This document shows, one piece after another, positions 53,127 through 62,542 of a DNA stretch of 64,000 bases. Location of the stretch: positions 131,501 to 195,500 of the forward strand of contig NZ_JHZY01000004.1 in assembly GCF_000687915.1 (NCBI RefSeq), in the 5' to 3' direction. Below the pieces are notes generated by a model. It was not told the origin of the DNA. It did no database searches and saw only the letters and a program-made list of their open reading frames with translations. Each line of letters begins with the position of its first letter. The stretch's first letter is position 1. A program made the position numbers and the translations under genes. This DNA is from Leeuwenhoekiella sp. MAR_2009_132. Lineage in GTDB: Bacteria > Bacteroidota > Bacteroidia > Flavobacteriales > Flavobacteriaceae.

Positions 53127-54665
53127 TTGAAAAAACACATTCATTTTTTAGTCGTTTTTCTTACGTTAATTCTTGTAAGTTCTTGCCGAGAAGATTTTGA
53201 AGCCACTCTAAGTGATGGAGGGTTAGAATTTTCTAAGGACACGCTATTTCTAGACACTGTTTTTTCAAATATATCAAGTAGCACATATAGATTTAAGGTC
53301 TTTAACAGGTCTGCAAACCTCATTACAATTCCACAAGTAGGTTTGGCAAAAGGAGAAAATTCTGCTTACCGCTTAAACATAGATGGTCGTGCGGGTAAAA
53401 CGTTTCAAAATGTTGAACTCCTACCTAAAGACAGCATATTTATTTTTGTTGAGATCACAGCAGATGCAGCACTTCAGAATACAAATCAGATCTTATACAC
53501 AGATCAGATACATTTTGACAGCGGTGCTAATTTGCAAAAGGTAGAATTAGTAACACTGCTACAAGATGCCGTTTTTTTATTTCCGAATCGTAACGCTCAG
53601 GGCATAAAAGAAACTCTCAATCTGGGAACAAACGCTGAAGGAGAACCTGTAGAAATTGAAGGATTTATTTTAAATGATGAGCAGCTCACCTTCACCAATG
53701 AAAAACCCTATGTGATTTACGGCTACGCCGGAATTGCAGAAGGAAAAATCCTTACCATTAATGCTGGAGCGCGTTTACATTTTCATCAAAACAGTGGTAT
53801 TATACTCGCAAATAATGCACGTCTGGAAGCAAATGGATTGCTAAGTGAAGATCAGACCATATTGGAAAATGAAATCATTCTCGAGGGTGATCGCCTAGAA
53901 CCTCAATTTGCGAATGTACCCGGGCAGTGGGGAACAATCTGGTTTACACCTGGCAGTACCGGTAATTTAAATTACACCACTATAAAGAATAATACTTTTG
54001 GGCTTTTAGCAGAGGGGCCTTCTGCAACGACAACCGCAGCGGTTACACTCTCTAATACTCAAATTTATAATACAGCACTCGTAGGTCTATATGGGTTGAA
54101 CGGATCTGTTTTAGGTGAAAATTTGGTAGTAGGCAACTCCGGGATTTCTAATCTATGGTTGCGAATGGGTGGCGACTACACATTTGTGCATAGTACCTTT
54201 GCAAACTACTGGACGCAGAGTTTTAGAAATACGCCTGCAGTACAAATTGATAATTTTTTAGAAACGGAAGCCGAGCTACAAACTGCTGATCTTACTAAAG
54301 CCTATTTTACAAACTGCATAATTTACGGCAATAAATCTGAAGAATTAAGTCTTAGCCGGGTGATTGCAGCGGGATTCAATTTTAAATTTGAGAATTGTTT
54401 AATTCGGTTTGATGATCAATTTAATGATTTTGCAGATGTAGCCGAATACGATTTTACAAATGAAACTTTCTATAAAGATATCTTGCGCAGTGAAAATCCA
54501 CTTTATAAAAACACCTTACGCAACGATTACCGAATAGACCTTACCTCGCCTGCAAAAAATATTGGCAACCCCCAAGCCTCGCAACAAGTTCCTCTAGATA
54601 TCTTAGGGATTTCCCGGGCAGCAAGCAGCGATGTTGGTGCCTACCAAAGCACTACTTTTGAATAA
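53127..54665 (+). CDS. Surface lipoprotein with right-handed beta-helix-like region
   Basis: A 512-residue lipoprotein starting with TTG at 53127; signal LVSSC puts lipidation at Cys20. The N-terminal half holds Ig-like beta strands (TYRFKVFNRSANLITIPQVG). The second half has stacked short strand repeats such as ILANNARLEANGLLSED, VTLSNTQIYNTALVGLYGLN and FTNCIIYGNKSEELSLSR, which resemble beta-helix or bacterial surface adhesin repeats. No catalytic motif is seen. It lies 8 bases after the cyclase gene and 6 bases before the lectin gene. Confidence 0.75.
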   Translation: MKKHIHFLVVFLTLILVSSCREDFEATLSDGGLEFSKDTLFLDTVFSNISSSTYRFKVFNRSANLITIPQVGLAKGENSAYRLNIDGRAGKTFQNVELLPKDSIFIFVEITADAALQNTNQILYTDQIHFDSGANLQKVELVTLLQDAVFLFPNRNAQGIKETLNLGTNAEGEPVEIEGFILNDEQLTFTNEKPYVIYGYAGIAEGKILTINAGARLHFHQNSGIILANNARLEANGLLSEDQTILENEIILEGDRLEPQFANVPGQWGTIWFTPGSTGNLNYTTIKNNTFGLLAEGPSATTTAAVTLSNTQIYNTALVGLYGLNGSVLGENLVVGNSGISNLWLRMGGDYTFVHSTFANYWTQSFRNTPAVQIDNFLETEAELQTADLTKAYFTNCIIYGNKSEELSLSRVIAAGFNFKFENCLIRFDDQFNDFADVAEYDFTNETFYKDILRSENPLYKNTLRNDYRIDLTSPAKNIGNPQASQQVPLDILGISRAASSDVGAYQSTTFE

Positions 54666-54671
54666 ATTTAT

Positions 54672-57185
54672 ATGATGAGAAAGAATAGCATAACCAATAT
54701 TTCAGCTTCACTCCTACTCCTTCTCTTTTTAGGTATACTTCAAAAGGTAATTGCAATGAGTCCTCCTGAGTTAAAAGCTACTGGAGATCAGGAATATTGC
54801 CCGCTATCAAGTATCCCTATAGTAACAAATTTCTCGTTAACAAACACTTCCGGCGATGTAGTGCGTGCAGTGTATATTCAAATTTCATCGGGATATCAAC
54901 GTGGAAGTGACTTTCTAGAACTTCCTCCAAATCCTAACCTCTCAACTAATTTTGATATTGCTACCGGAAAACTTACTCTTGCTTTTAATCCCGCTGTTAC
55001 TACATCAGAAATCGAAGATGCAGTTAGGGCGGTAACCTATAGAAGTACCTTTGCCACCGTATCTGGTGAACGCATATTTTCAATTACTATAGGTCAGGCA
55101 AATTACCTCCCATCTACTGGCCATTATTATATGTTTATACCCTCAAATTTAATCACGTGGCAAGATGCACGTGTTGCGGCAGAAAATTCTAGATATTATG
55201 GCTTACAAGGATACCTCGCAACTTTAACCTCTAGGGAAGAAGCTATTCTTTGTGGAGAACAATCGCAAGGCTCTGGGTGGATAGGTGGCACAGATGAACA
55301 AACCGAGGGCGTGTGGAAATGGGTTACCGGTCCCGAAGCCGCAAATGGCGGACTAATATTTTGGAATGGTAAAGCAGATGGTAATACTCCTAATTTTGCT
55401 TTCTGGAATACAAATGAACCCAACGACGCTAATGGCGGTGAAGATTATGCGCATATCACAGCTCCTAACATAGGCACTCCCGGTGCCTGGAATGACTTGC
55501 GCACTACAGGAGAACAAAATCCTGATTATCAAGCAAAAGGATACATTGTAGAATATGGCGGAATGCCGGGAGATCCTAAACTAAATATTGCCGTTGACAC
55601 ACGTATTTTTATTCCGGAGATCACCGCCACAACAGGAGATACGGGTTGTGGTCCGGGAGTAGTTAATTTGAGTGCAACATCAAATGGCACAACACTTAAC
55701 TGGTACACCGCTGCCTCAGGAGGCACTCCCGTTTTTACTGGTGATACCTATACTCCAACAATTACGTCGACTCAGGATTTTTATGTTGCAGCAGAAGCTG
55801 CGGGTTGCCTAAGGGGTAAACGAACTTCAGTACGCGCGGTTATGCTAGATGATGTAGTAGCCGCAAATCAAATTACATTCACAAATTGTGATGAAGATGG
55901 TACTCCTGATGGTTTTACGAACTTTAATCTGGAGGAAGCAATCCCGTTTATAACTTCAGACTTAAATACCACAGTTACATTCTACAGCAATTCGGCTGAT
56001 GCAGATTTAGATTCAAATTCTATTCGAGCAAGACCTTATAATAATAGAAACGGTCAGACCGTTTTTGCGCGTACCACCGCAGCAAGCGGCTGCTACAAAG
56101 TAACTCGTATTGATCTGGCGGTTTCTGTAACAAGCCTACCTACAGGATATGAAGAACAACTAGACACTTGTGATACTGATGGTATTGTAGATGGTTTAGC
56201 AACTTTTGACCTTACTCAGGCGACAAACCGAATTAGTACGCAGTTTCCAACAGGAAGAAATTTTGTAGTTAGCTATTTTAGGACCGAAGAAGATGCGCTA
56301 CTCGAACAAAATGAAATTTTACCTCAAGATGCCTATAGAAACGAAATCCCAGGTCAGCAGGTTTTGTTTACTCGTATAGAAGATGATACGCAAGGATCTT
56401 GTTATGCTATTGGTCTTTATGTAAGGCTAAATGTAAATCCCATCCCTGTATTTGAGTTAGCAGATTTAGGAAGCATATGCGTAACCGATCCTAATTTTAC
56501 ACTGCAAACAATAAATGCACAGGGCATTTATACTTATGAATGGCGCGATCAAAATAATGTGGTTTTAGGCACTAATCCTGATTTAGTAATAACCGCACCT
56601 GGAAGGTATACAGTAACCGCTAAAACAGCTTCTGGTTGTCATTCTGAAGTTAAAGAAATTACAGTCATAGCTTCTGAAGCAGCAACATTAACCAGAGATA
56701 ATATCGCAGTTACAACTTTAAACGGGCAGACTAGTTTAAGTATTGTAAACGTATCTGCCCTAGGAGCCGGTGACTATGAGTATACCTTAGATGAAGCTTT
56801 AGGACCCTATCAAGATTCTCCTGTTTTTGAGCAGGTTTCTCCGGGTTTAAGAACACTTTATATTCGTGATAAAAACGGATGTGGTATAACTAGTATTCAG
56901 ATTCCTGTACTGGGATTTGCAAAATTCTTCACCCCTAACAATGACGGCTATCACGATACATGGACTCCGCTAGGCCTTAGCGAAACTGAATATAATGCAG
57001 TAACTATATATATCTATGATCGTTTCGGTAAACTTTTAAAATCAATTTATGGTTTTGATAATGGCTGGGATGGTACCACGCGTGGAGTTGCATTGCCTTC
57101 AAGCGATTATTGGTACACAGTTACACTTACAGATATTAACGGGGTTATTTCAGAATTTAAAGGTCATATGACACTTAAAAGATAG
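54672..57185 (+). CDS. Type IX-secreted adhesin with C-type-lectin domain (type B sorting)
   Basis: An 837-residue surface protein. After a signal peptide (ASLLLLLFLGILQKVIA) come a beta domain, then a C-type-lectin-like domain (about 150-290) with SNLITWQDARVAAENS, GWIGGTDEQ and FAFWNTNEPNDANGGEDYAH. An Ig-like unit (about 325-385) and two modules follow, each opening with C-D-x-D-G-x-x-D-G-x-x-x-F-x-L (about 402 and 497), then further Ig-like stretches. The last 85 residues are a gliding-motility-type C-terminal sorting domain (FFTPNNDGYHDTWTPLG, IYDRFGKLLKSI, GWDGTTRG). It should bind glycans at the cell surface. Confidence 0.9.
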   Translation: MMRKNSITNISASLLLLLFLGILQKVIAMSPPELKATGDQEYCPLSSIPIVTNFSLTNTSGDVVRAVYIQISSGYQRGSDFLELPPNPNLSTNFDIATGKLTLAFNPAVTTSEIEDAVRAVTYRSTFATVSGERIFSITIGQANYLPSTGHYYMFIPSNLITWQDARVAAENSRYYGLQGYLATLTSREEAILCGEQSQGSGWIGGTDEQTEGVWKWVTGPEAANGGLIFWNGKADGNTPNFAFWNTNEPNDANGGEDYAHITAPNIGTPGAWNDLRTTGEQNPDYQAKGYIVEYGGMPGDPKLNIAVDTRIFIPEITATTGDTGCGPGVVNLSATSNGTTLNWYTAASGGTPVFTGDTYTPTITSTQDFYVAAEAAGCLRGKRTSVRAVMLDDVVAANQITFTNCDEDGTPDGFTNFNLEEAIPFITSDLNTTVTFYSNSADADLDSNSIRARPYNNRNGQTVFARTTAASGCYKVTRIDLAVSVTSLPTGYEEQLDTCDTDGIVDGLATFDLTQATNRISTQFPTGRNFVVSYFRTEEDALLEQNEILPQDAYRNEIPGQQVLFTRIEDDTQGSCYAIGLYVRLNVNPIPVFELADLGSICVTDPNFTLQTINAQGIYTYEWRDQNNVVLGTNPDLVITAPGRYTVTAKTASGCHSEVKEITVIASEAATLTRDNIAVTTLNGQTSLSIVNVSALGAGDYEYTLDEALGPYQDSPVFEQVSPGLRTLYIRDKNGCGITSIQIPVLGFAKFFTPNNDGYHDTWTPLGLSETEYNAVTIYIYDRFGKLLKSIYGFDNGWDGTTRGVALPSSDYWYTVTLTDINGVISEFKGHMTLKR

Positions 57186-57658
57186 TTTCCTGTTCTACAA
57201 AATCTTTAAGAAACTAATAGTCAAGAATTCTACAATTCATTGATGAAAAAAGATGGAAATAATCTGACAGATAGATTTTAAGTGTTAATTTTTTCTTAAT
57301 TTTTAAGTTTCAGATTTTTGAAACTTTGCGGTTCTCTTCTTTAAACATTTGGTTTTACACTTGTAAAAAGCTTTTATTGATTTTTAAGCTAATTTTTAAC
57401 AAAATAAGTGTTAAATCAACAATCAAATTCTAAGCTTAACTACATAAAATACGCTCTGAAAAACACCCTTTTAGACTAAAATATTCATTCTTTAGATTAA
57501 CTACACACTTATCGTTATTTGTAAATCGCTAAGTATCAATTAATCTATTTTTGAGGCTATCTGAGTCAATAATGCAACAGTTTCTAATACAAAGTGTAGC
57601 ATAATTTACCTTTTAAAAAACATTTAAAAATAGATCCCTATAAAGAAAAAATTACGCC
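57186..57658. other. AT-rich intergenic region without a gene
   Basis: No coding frame of useful size, RNA gene or repeat is visible in these 473 bases. A small dyad GTTTCA-TGAAAC (57307-57324) lacks a T tract. TATTTTTG at 57546-57553 fits the -7 consensus, with TTTG 24 bases upstream at 57518-57521, longer than usual. It may carry the promoter of the 57659 gene. Confidence 0.5.
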
Positions 57659-58993
57659 TTGATGAAAAAATCGGTATTTATTCTTTTATTGCTAATTGTA
57701 CAATTAGTAACTGCTCAAAAATCTAGTCATATGGATGGGCAGGTAAATATTTCATTAGAAAATGAAACCATAGACGGTGTTTACACACTCACCAATTTAC
57801 CTGTAAATACGCAGACCCTTTCCTTTAAACTTAATGAACACATTAAAGTAAAAACTATTGAGCTTGATGGTGATCGTATCGCGTCGAGCAAAGTGCCACA
57901 AAACTGCGAAGACTGTCTCATATATACTGTAATTGTAGGCTGCGAGGTAGTAATTACACCACAATCTCAATTGAGGATTACTACCGAGGGGAAATTTAAA
58001 AAAATTGATGATTCTAAAGACATTAAGAAATATAAAGGTGAGTTAGTTTACTCCAATGGTGTTTTGCGTGCAGGAGAAAATAACAAATGGTATCCTGAGG
58101 TTATGAAGCGTAATAGTAATTCTGCAAAATATCTTGACCCCTTTAATTATACCTATGCCATTACTGCTAACTGTGACGATTGTGAAAATCTTTATATAGG
58201 TAAAGGTGAACCCAAACCAAGCGGATCTACATTTGAAAACAAGCAGGTTGAAGGCGGAATAATTTTACTAGCCGGAAATTTAGATTTTCAGAAGGGTAAA
58301 TATGCAAATTACATAAACGTAGATGCACAGGATATCCCTAAACTTGAAGAGCGCTTTGCGAAGACTCGTGGCTTTTTAGAAGATATTACTAAGGTAAATG
58401 ATCCTGATGGTAAAATTGTTTACGCGCAGGTTTCTTCTCCTATCTACGGAAGCGAAAGTGTTTACAACACCATTTTAAATACAACAAAAAACGTAAACCC
58501 TAACAAGATAGATATTACTATTGAAGAAGATGAAGCCTACTACTTTTTAGCAAATGCATTTAAGCCGGAAGATAAACTGGACAAAATGCTGCTGCAATCT
58601 TTAGCTAAGTATGTTAAGCTAAAATATATTGAAGAAAGTAACCCACAACATTATGCCACTGTGTCTACCTATGTTCAAGGTCAGGCCGTTGATATAGATA
58701 AACGAAAATCAGGATTAAACGATCAACCACAACTACAAGCCCTATTAATTACACCAGAACAGTTTCTTGATATGGAAAACGAATTGGGTAAAGAAAAAAT
58801 GGCTGCCTTTATTCAGGATGTATTTAAAAATTTACGTTCGGGTAAAAAAAGTATGCAGGTACTTGTAGACAGTATGAATGCTATTGAAAACCGTACAGAC
58901 TATCTTGACAAAATGGAACGCGACTTTTTAACACAATTCGAAATGCGTGCCGTAGCGCCTGAAGGTATCGAAGTATTAACTGGTCTTGAATAG
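57659..58993 (+). CDS. Secreted protein resembling a catalytically dead M1-type peptidase
   Basis: A 444-residue exported protein; signal peptide ends LVTAQ, so Gln20 or Lys21 is first. The N-terminal half resembles the beta-saddle domain of M1 peptidases: TLSFKLNEHIKVKTIELDG, a strand KWYPEV, then YTYAITANCDDCENLYIGKG. Two Cys pairs (QNCEDC at 82-86 and NCDDC at 172-175) are notable. Where an M1 peptidase has HExxH, the helix reads LLQSLAKYVKLKY (Gln313-Lys317), with no zinc ligands. The family is not recognised with certainty. It may be an inactive relative or a structural protein. Confidence 0.6.
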   Translation: MMKKSVFILLLLIVQLVTAQKSSHMDGQVNISLENETIDGVYTLTNLPVNTQTLSFKLNEHIKVKTIELDGDRIASSKVPQNCEDCLIYTVIVGCEVVITPQSQLRITTEGKFKKIDDSKDIKKYKGELVYSNGVLRAGENNKWYPEVMKRNSNSAKYLDPFNYTYAITANCDDCENLYIGKGEPKPSGSTFENKQVEGGIILLAGNLDFQKGKYANYINVDAQDIPKLEERFAKTRGFLEDITKVNDPDGKIVYAQVSSPIYGSESVYNTILNTTKNVNPNKIDITIEEDEAYYFLANAFKPEDKLDKMLLQSLAKYVKLKYIEESNPQHYATVSTYVQGQAVDIDKRKSGLNDQPQLQALLITPEQFLDMENELGKEKMAAFIQDVFKNLRSGKKSMQVLVDSMNAIENRTDYLDKMERDFLTQFEMRAVAPEGIEVLTGLE

Positions 58994-59017
58994 ACACTAA
59001 AATTTTATGAAAATTGT

Positions 59018-59052
59018 AAAAAGCACTCAGCACTTATGTTTGAGTGCTTTTT
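59018..59052 (+). terminator. Terminator after the 57659 gene
   Basis: Arms AAAAAGCACTCA and TGAGTGCTTTTT around an 11-base loop, with a T run at the end. It starts 24 bases past the stop. Confidence 0.87.
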
Positions 59053-59170
59053 GACATTTAACGATATTCAAATTTTTATTTAAAGTTTCTTCTACTTATC
59101 CTTAAGTGAGGTTTAAATACTTTAATGGAGTTCTTATCTTTAAATCATTTGAATTCAAAACTGAAGTCTT

Positions 59171-59872
59171 TTGGCTAAAACAACCTATACCCACAAAATC
59201 CCTGTAAAGGCGCTCATCTTTGATATGGATGGAACGATGATCGACAACATGATGATTCATCACCGTGCCTGGCAAAAAAAACTTAAAGATTTAGGTTTAG
59301 AAATGTCACTAGAGGAAGTGAAGCGAGATATTCACGGGGTTAATAACGAGATTATACGCAGACTATTTGGTAATCGCTTTTCAGAAAAAGAAATCGCACA
59401 AATTGCGTGGGATAAGGAAGCCGCATACCGGGAGATTTATGCTGATGATATAAAGATGTTACCCGGTTTACAGGAATTTTTAGATACTGCAAAGGCATTA
59501 AAAATACCTATGGGAATAGGTACAGCAGCACCTAAAGAAAATGCAGAATTTGCAATTGAAGCTTTATCACTACAACCCTATTTTAAAACTGTTGTTCACA
59601 GTGATATGGTACAACGTGGCAAGCCAGACCCACAGGTATTTGAGATGGTTGCAGAGCATCTTACTATTAAACTTTCAGAGAGTCTCATTTTTGAAGACAG
59701 TCCTACCGGGGCAAAAGCTGCCGCAAATGGTAATTCAAAATCAATTATTTTGACCACTACACATTCAGAATCAGAATTTTCTACCATACCAGCCATTCAG
59801 CATTTTATGCCTGATTATACTCATATTAAGCTTTCTAAGGGAATTAGAGATTTATTCTATATTGAATACTAA
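59171..59872 (+). CDS. HAD-superfamily phosphatase/phosphoglucomutase-like
   Basis: A 233-residue HAD enzyme of the beta-phosphoglucomutase-like branch, from TTG 59171. Motif I is FDMDGTMIDN with the nucleophile Asp, motif II GTAAPKENAE, motif III Lys in MVQRGKPDPQVFE and motif IV FEDSPTGAKAA. The cap (HHRAWQKKLKDLG) is helical. It is probably a sugar-phosphate phosphatase; substrate is undecided. Confidence 0.9.
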   Translation: MAKTTYTHKIPVKALIFDMDGTMIDNMMIHHRAWQKKLKDLGLEMSLEEVKRDIHGVNNEIIRRLFGNRFSEKEIAQIAWDKEAAYREIYADDIKMLPGLQEFLDTAKALKIPMGIGTAAPKENAEFAIEALSLQPYFKTVVHSDMVQRGKPDPQVFEMVAEHLTIKLSESLIFEDSPTGAKAAANGNSKSIILTTTHSESEFSTIPAIQHFMPDYTHIKLSKGIRDLFYIEY

Positions 59873-59974
59873 AAAGTTGATTTAGATTGTTAGAATTAAG
59901 CTAAAATTTAACAATGTAGTTAATTCACATACAGCAAAAGTGTATTTTTAAAATCTTTAAAATCAAAATCCTTT

Positions 59975-61018
59975 ATGAAAAAAATAATGTGGATGACCGG
60001 TGTATTGGCAAGTGTATTGCTCGTTAAATGCGGTCCAAAAATGAATGAAAATACAAAAGGCACCTCTTCTGAAACTTCTATGAGCGATGTTGATCCTATG
60101 CCATTTGCAAATAGCATCACAGCAGACGAACTTAAAGAAATGCTTTATGTGTACGCTTCAGATGAGTTTGAAGGTCGCAATACCGGTGAGCCAGGTCAGA
60201 AAAAGGCGGTAGCCTATTTAAAAGAATATTATGAAAATCAAGAAATAGCGTCAGCTTTAGATAGCACCTATTTTCAAACAGTACCTGAAAGTTTTTTTAG
60301 AGCCGGCAGTGGCATAAAAGCTTCAGAAAACGTAGTTGCTTATATAAAAGGAAGTACTAAGCCAGATGAGTATATAATAATTTCGGCACACTTAGACCAC
60401 GTAGGCGTAAGCGATACCGGTGAGGTTTTTAATGGTGCAGATGATGATGGTTCTGGTACAGTAGGACTTTTAGAAATCGCCGAAGCCTTTAATGAAGCTG
60501 TAAAAGCAGGATATACTCCACAACGCTCAATTGTATTTTTACATGTTACTGCAGAAGAGAAAGGCTTATACGGTTCTCGTTATTATGCAGAAAACCCAAT
60601 ATTCCCTATTGCTAATACGGTAGCAGATCTCAATATAGATATGATAGGCCGTGTTGACGATGCACACAAAGACAACGAGAATTACATTTATTTAATAGGT
60701 TCAGATAAATTGAGTACTGAGCTAGACAGCATTTCTACTGCTGTAAATAACAAGTATATGAATATTGATCTTGATTACACCTATAATGATGAAAACGACC
60801 CTAATCGTTTTTACTATCGTTCAGATCATTACAATTTCGCTAAACAAGGTGTACCTATAATTTTCTATTTTAATGGGGTTCACGCAGATTACCATAAAGT
60901 ATCTGATACGCCAGATAAAATTAACTACCCTATGCTTGCAAAAAGAAGTCAGTTGGTATTTTTAACCGCCTGGGAACTTGCCAATCGTGCCGACCGTATT
61001 GTGGTTGATAAAAAATAA
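59975..61018 (+). CDS. Lipoprotein M28-family zinc peptidase
   Basis: A 347-residue lipoprotein (LLVKC, Cys19) with an aminopeptidase fold. Zinc ligands are visible in IISAHLDHVG, NGADDDGSGTVGLLEIA, VTAEEKGLYGSRYY and a distal His in YRSDHYNFAKQGVPIIF. Such enzymes cut peptides from the N-terminus in the periplasm. It ends 23 bases before a strong terminator and seems monocistronic. Confidence 0.94.
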   Translation: MKKIMWMTGVLASVLLVKCGPKMNENTKGTSSETSMSDVDPMPFANSITADELKEMLYVYASDEFEGRNTGEPGQKKAVAYLKEYYENQEIASALDSTYFQTVPESFFRAGSGIKASENVVAYIKGSTKPDEYIIISAHLDHVGVSDTGEVFNGADDDGSGTVGLLEIAEAFNEAVKAGYTPQRSIVFLHVTAEEKGLYGSRYYAENPIFPIANTVADLNIDMIGRVDDAHKDNENYIYLIGSDKLSTELDSISTAVNNKYMNIDLDYTYNDENDPNRFYYRSDHYNFAKQGVPIIFYFNGVHADYHKVSDTPDKINYPMLAKRSQLVFLTAWELANRADRIVVDKK

Positions 61019-61041
61019 TCTTTGCGCTACGCGAAAACTTC

Positions 61042-61069
61042 AAAGCTCCTTAACTTTTTAAGGAGCTTT
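61042..61069 (+). terminator. Terminator after the M28 peptidase gene
   Basis: Twelve-base arms AAAGCTCCTTAA and TTAAGGAGCTTT around a 4-base loop, followed by TTTTTA. Confidence 0.92.
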
Positions 61070-61183
61070 TTTTATTTACAAATAACTGGTAAGACTGTAC
61101 CGTGTCTAGAATTTACACATCCTTTAACACTACCCGTTTAGAGAGCTACTTACTTTTGTCACTTAAAGCCAACTTTAATCATT

Positions 61184-61612
61184 ATGAGTACCGAAACGAC
61201 AAAAACACAAAATGTATTTAGAATACTTTTGGGAAGTTTAATGACACTTGCGGGTGTGGGCCATCTTACTTTTCAGCGAGATGAATTTCAGGCTCAAGTG
61301 CCTAATTGGCTACCCACAGATCCTGCATTTATAGACTTTGTAGTATTGGCTTCCGGGGTGGTAGAAATACTTTTTGGTCTGTCGATGATTTTCTTAGTGA
61401 GGTATAAAGTCAAAGTAGGACTGGCTTTGGCGCTCTTTTACGTCTTAATATTTCCCGGTAATATCTCACAATATACAAATGGCATAGATGCTTTTGGACT
61501 TGATACAGACGGCAAACGCCTTATGCGTTTGTTTTTTCAACCGGTACTAATTCTTTGGGCACTGTGGTCTACAGGTGCACTAAAGTTTTTATTAAAAAAA
61601 GGAACTAAGTAG
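61184..61612 (+). CDS. DoxX-like membrane protein
   Basis: A 142-residue membrane protein with four helices: FRILLGSLMTLAGVGHLTF, FIDFVVLASGVVEILFGLSM, VGLALALFYVLIFPGNISQY and LFFQPVLILWALWSTGAL. The pattern and the N-terminal GVGHLTF motif fit the DoxX-like family, of unknown function. It is a single gene. Confidence 0.82.
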   Translation: MSTETTKTQNVFRILLGSLMTLAGVGHLTFQRDEFQAQVPNWLPTDPAFIDFVVLASGVVEILFGLSMIFLVRYKVKVGLALALFYVLIFPGNISQYTNGIDAFGLDTDGKRLMRLFFQPVLILWALWSTGALKFLLKKGTK

Positions 61613-61815
61613 TCTCAATAACTGTTTTGCTTGATCAAATATCAATAGAGTTAGGATATCAACTACAAATCTAGAAAATTAAGACACGTTCTTTAAAGTT
61701 TACTTTCCACTCCTAAAATTCCCTATAATAATTTCAACAGATAGATATATGAATCAAATTTAAATCTATATTTAATCCCTATAAACCCTATAGGAATTAT
61801 AGATATTAATTTGTA

Positions 61816-62541
61816 ATGATAAATAGTAAAATCTGTTTTTTTACGTACAGCTTTTTGCTGGCATTTAGCACGTTTCTAAATGCACAGAAAACGATAGATC
61901 ATCAGCAGCTGCTCTGGACCGGCTATTCTTTAAAATTAAAAATTAATGAATCCTACCAGCTACGGCAAGAAATAGAAGAGCGCACTTATTGGTTTCCGTG
62001 GAGACAGCACCAGTTTATAGCACGTACTATGGCAGAACGCAAACTTTCAAAAGGGTGGAGTGCTGCTGCAGGTTTAGCCTATTTAGAACAAACTTCACCT
62101 CAAGATCCCACAATTAAATCATACACTACGACCGCCGAATTAAGACCGCTCGCAGAGCTCGCTTATGCTCAGGAGTTGGGTGCAAAACTATCTTTAAATC
62201 ATCGTTATTGGGGCGAATTTCGGTTTTTTGAACAACCCGATGGTTCTTTTGACTTCGGTAATATACGGGCCAGATATAAGCTAGAACTGCGCTATGCTCC
62301 CACTGCGCAACTCACCTTTAAAGCCTTTGATGAAATTCACTTAAATATAGGTAATAGCATCGTTCAAAATGTTTTTGATCAAAATCGATATGGCTCAAGC
62401 GCCCAATATATGTTTATTGAAAATCTAGGCATAGAACTGGGCTATTTTAACTGGTTTCAGCAACGGGCTTCGGGTACAGATTTTTACAACCGCAACATCA
62501 TACGCCTCACCATTCATCATAAATTAAAGCTCAAGAGTTAA
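61816..62541 (+). CDS. DUF2490 outer-membrane protein
   Basis: A 241-residue protein with a signal peptide ending FLNAQ, leaving Gln near the mature start. The body alternates charged and aromatic residues in a barrel pattern, with SYQLRQEIEERTYWFPWRQH, AELAYAQELGAKLSLNHRYW and LELRYAPTAQLTFKAFDEI. The last strand ends in Leu-Lys-Leu-Lys-Ser. DUF2490 proteins are likely beta-barrels of unknown function. The PiT-like gene starts one base after its stop, so the two form a unit: an outer-membrane barrel and an inner-membrane permease. Confidence 0.85.
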   Translation: MINSKICFFTYSFLLAFSTFLNAQKTIDHQQLLWTGYSLKLKINESYQLRQEIEERTYWFPWRQHQFIARTMAERKLSKGWSAAAGLAYLEQTSPQDPTIKSYTTTAELRPLAELAYAQELGAKLSLNHRYWGEFRFFEQPDGSFDFGNIRARYKLELRYAPTAQLTFKAFDEIHLNIGNSIVQNVFDQNRYGSSAQYMFIENLGIELGYFNWFQQRASGTDFYNRNIIRLTIHHKLKLKS

Positions 62542-62542
62542 T

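Noticed and set aside
57307..57324. Small dyad GTTTCA-TGAAAC in the intergenic region
   Set aside because: Six-base arms without T tract and 140 bases from the nearest stop are expected by chance in AT-rich DNA.
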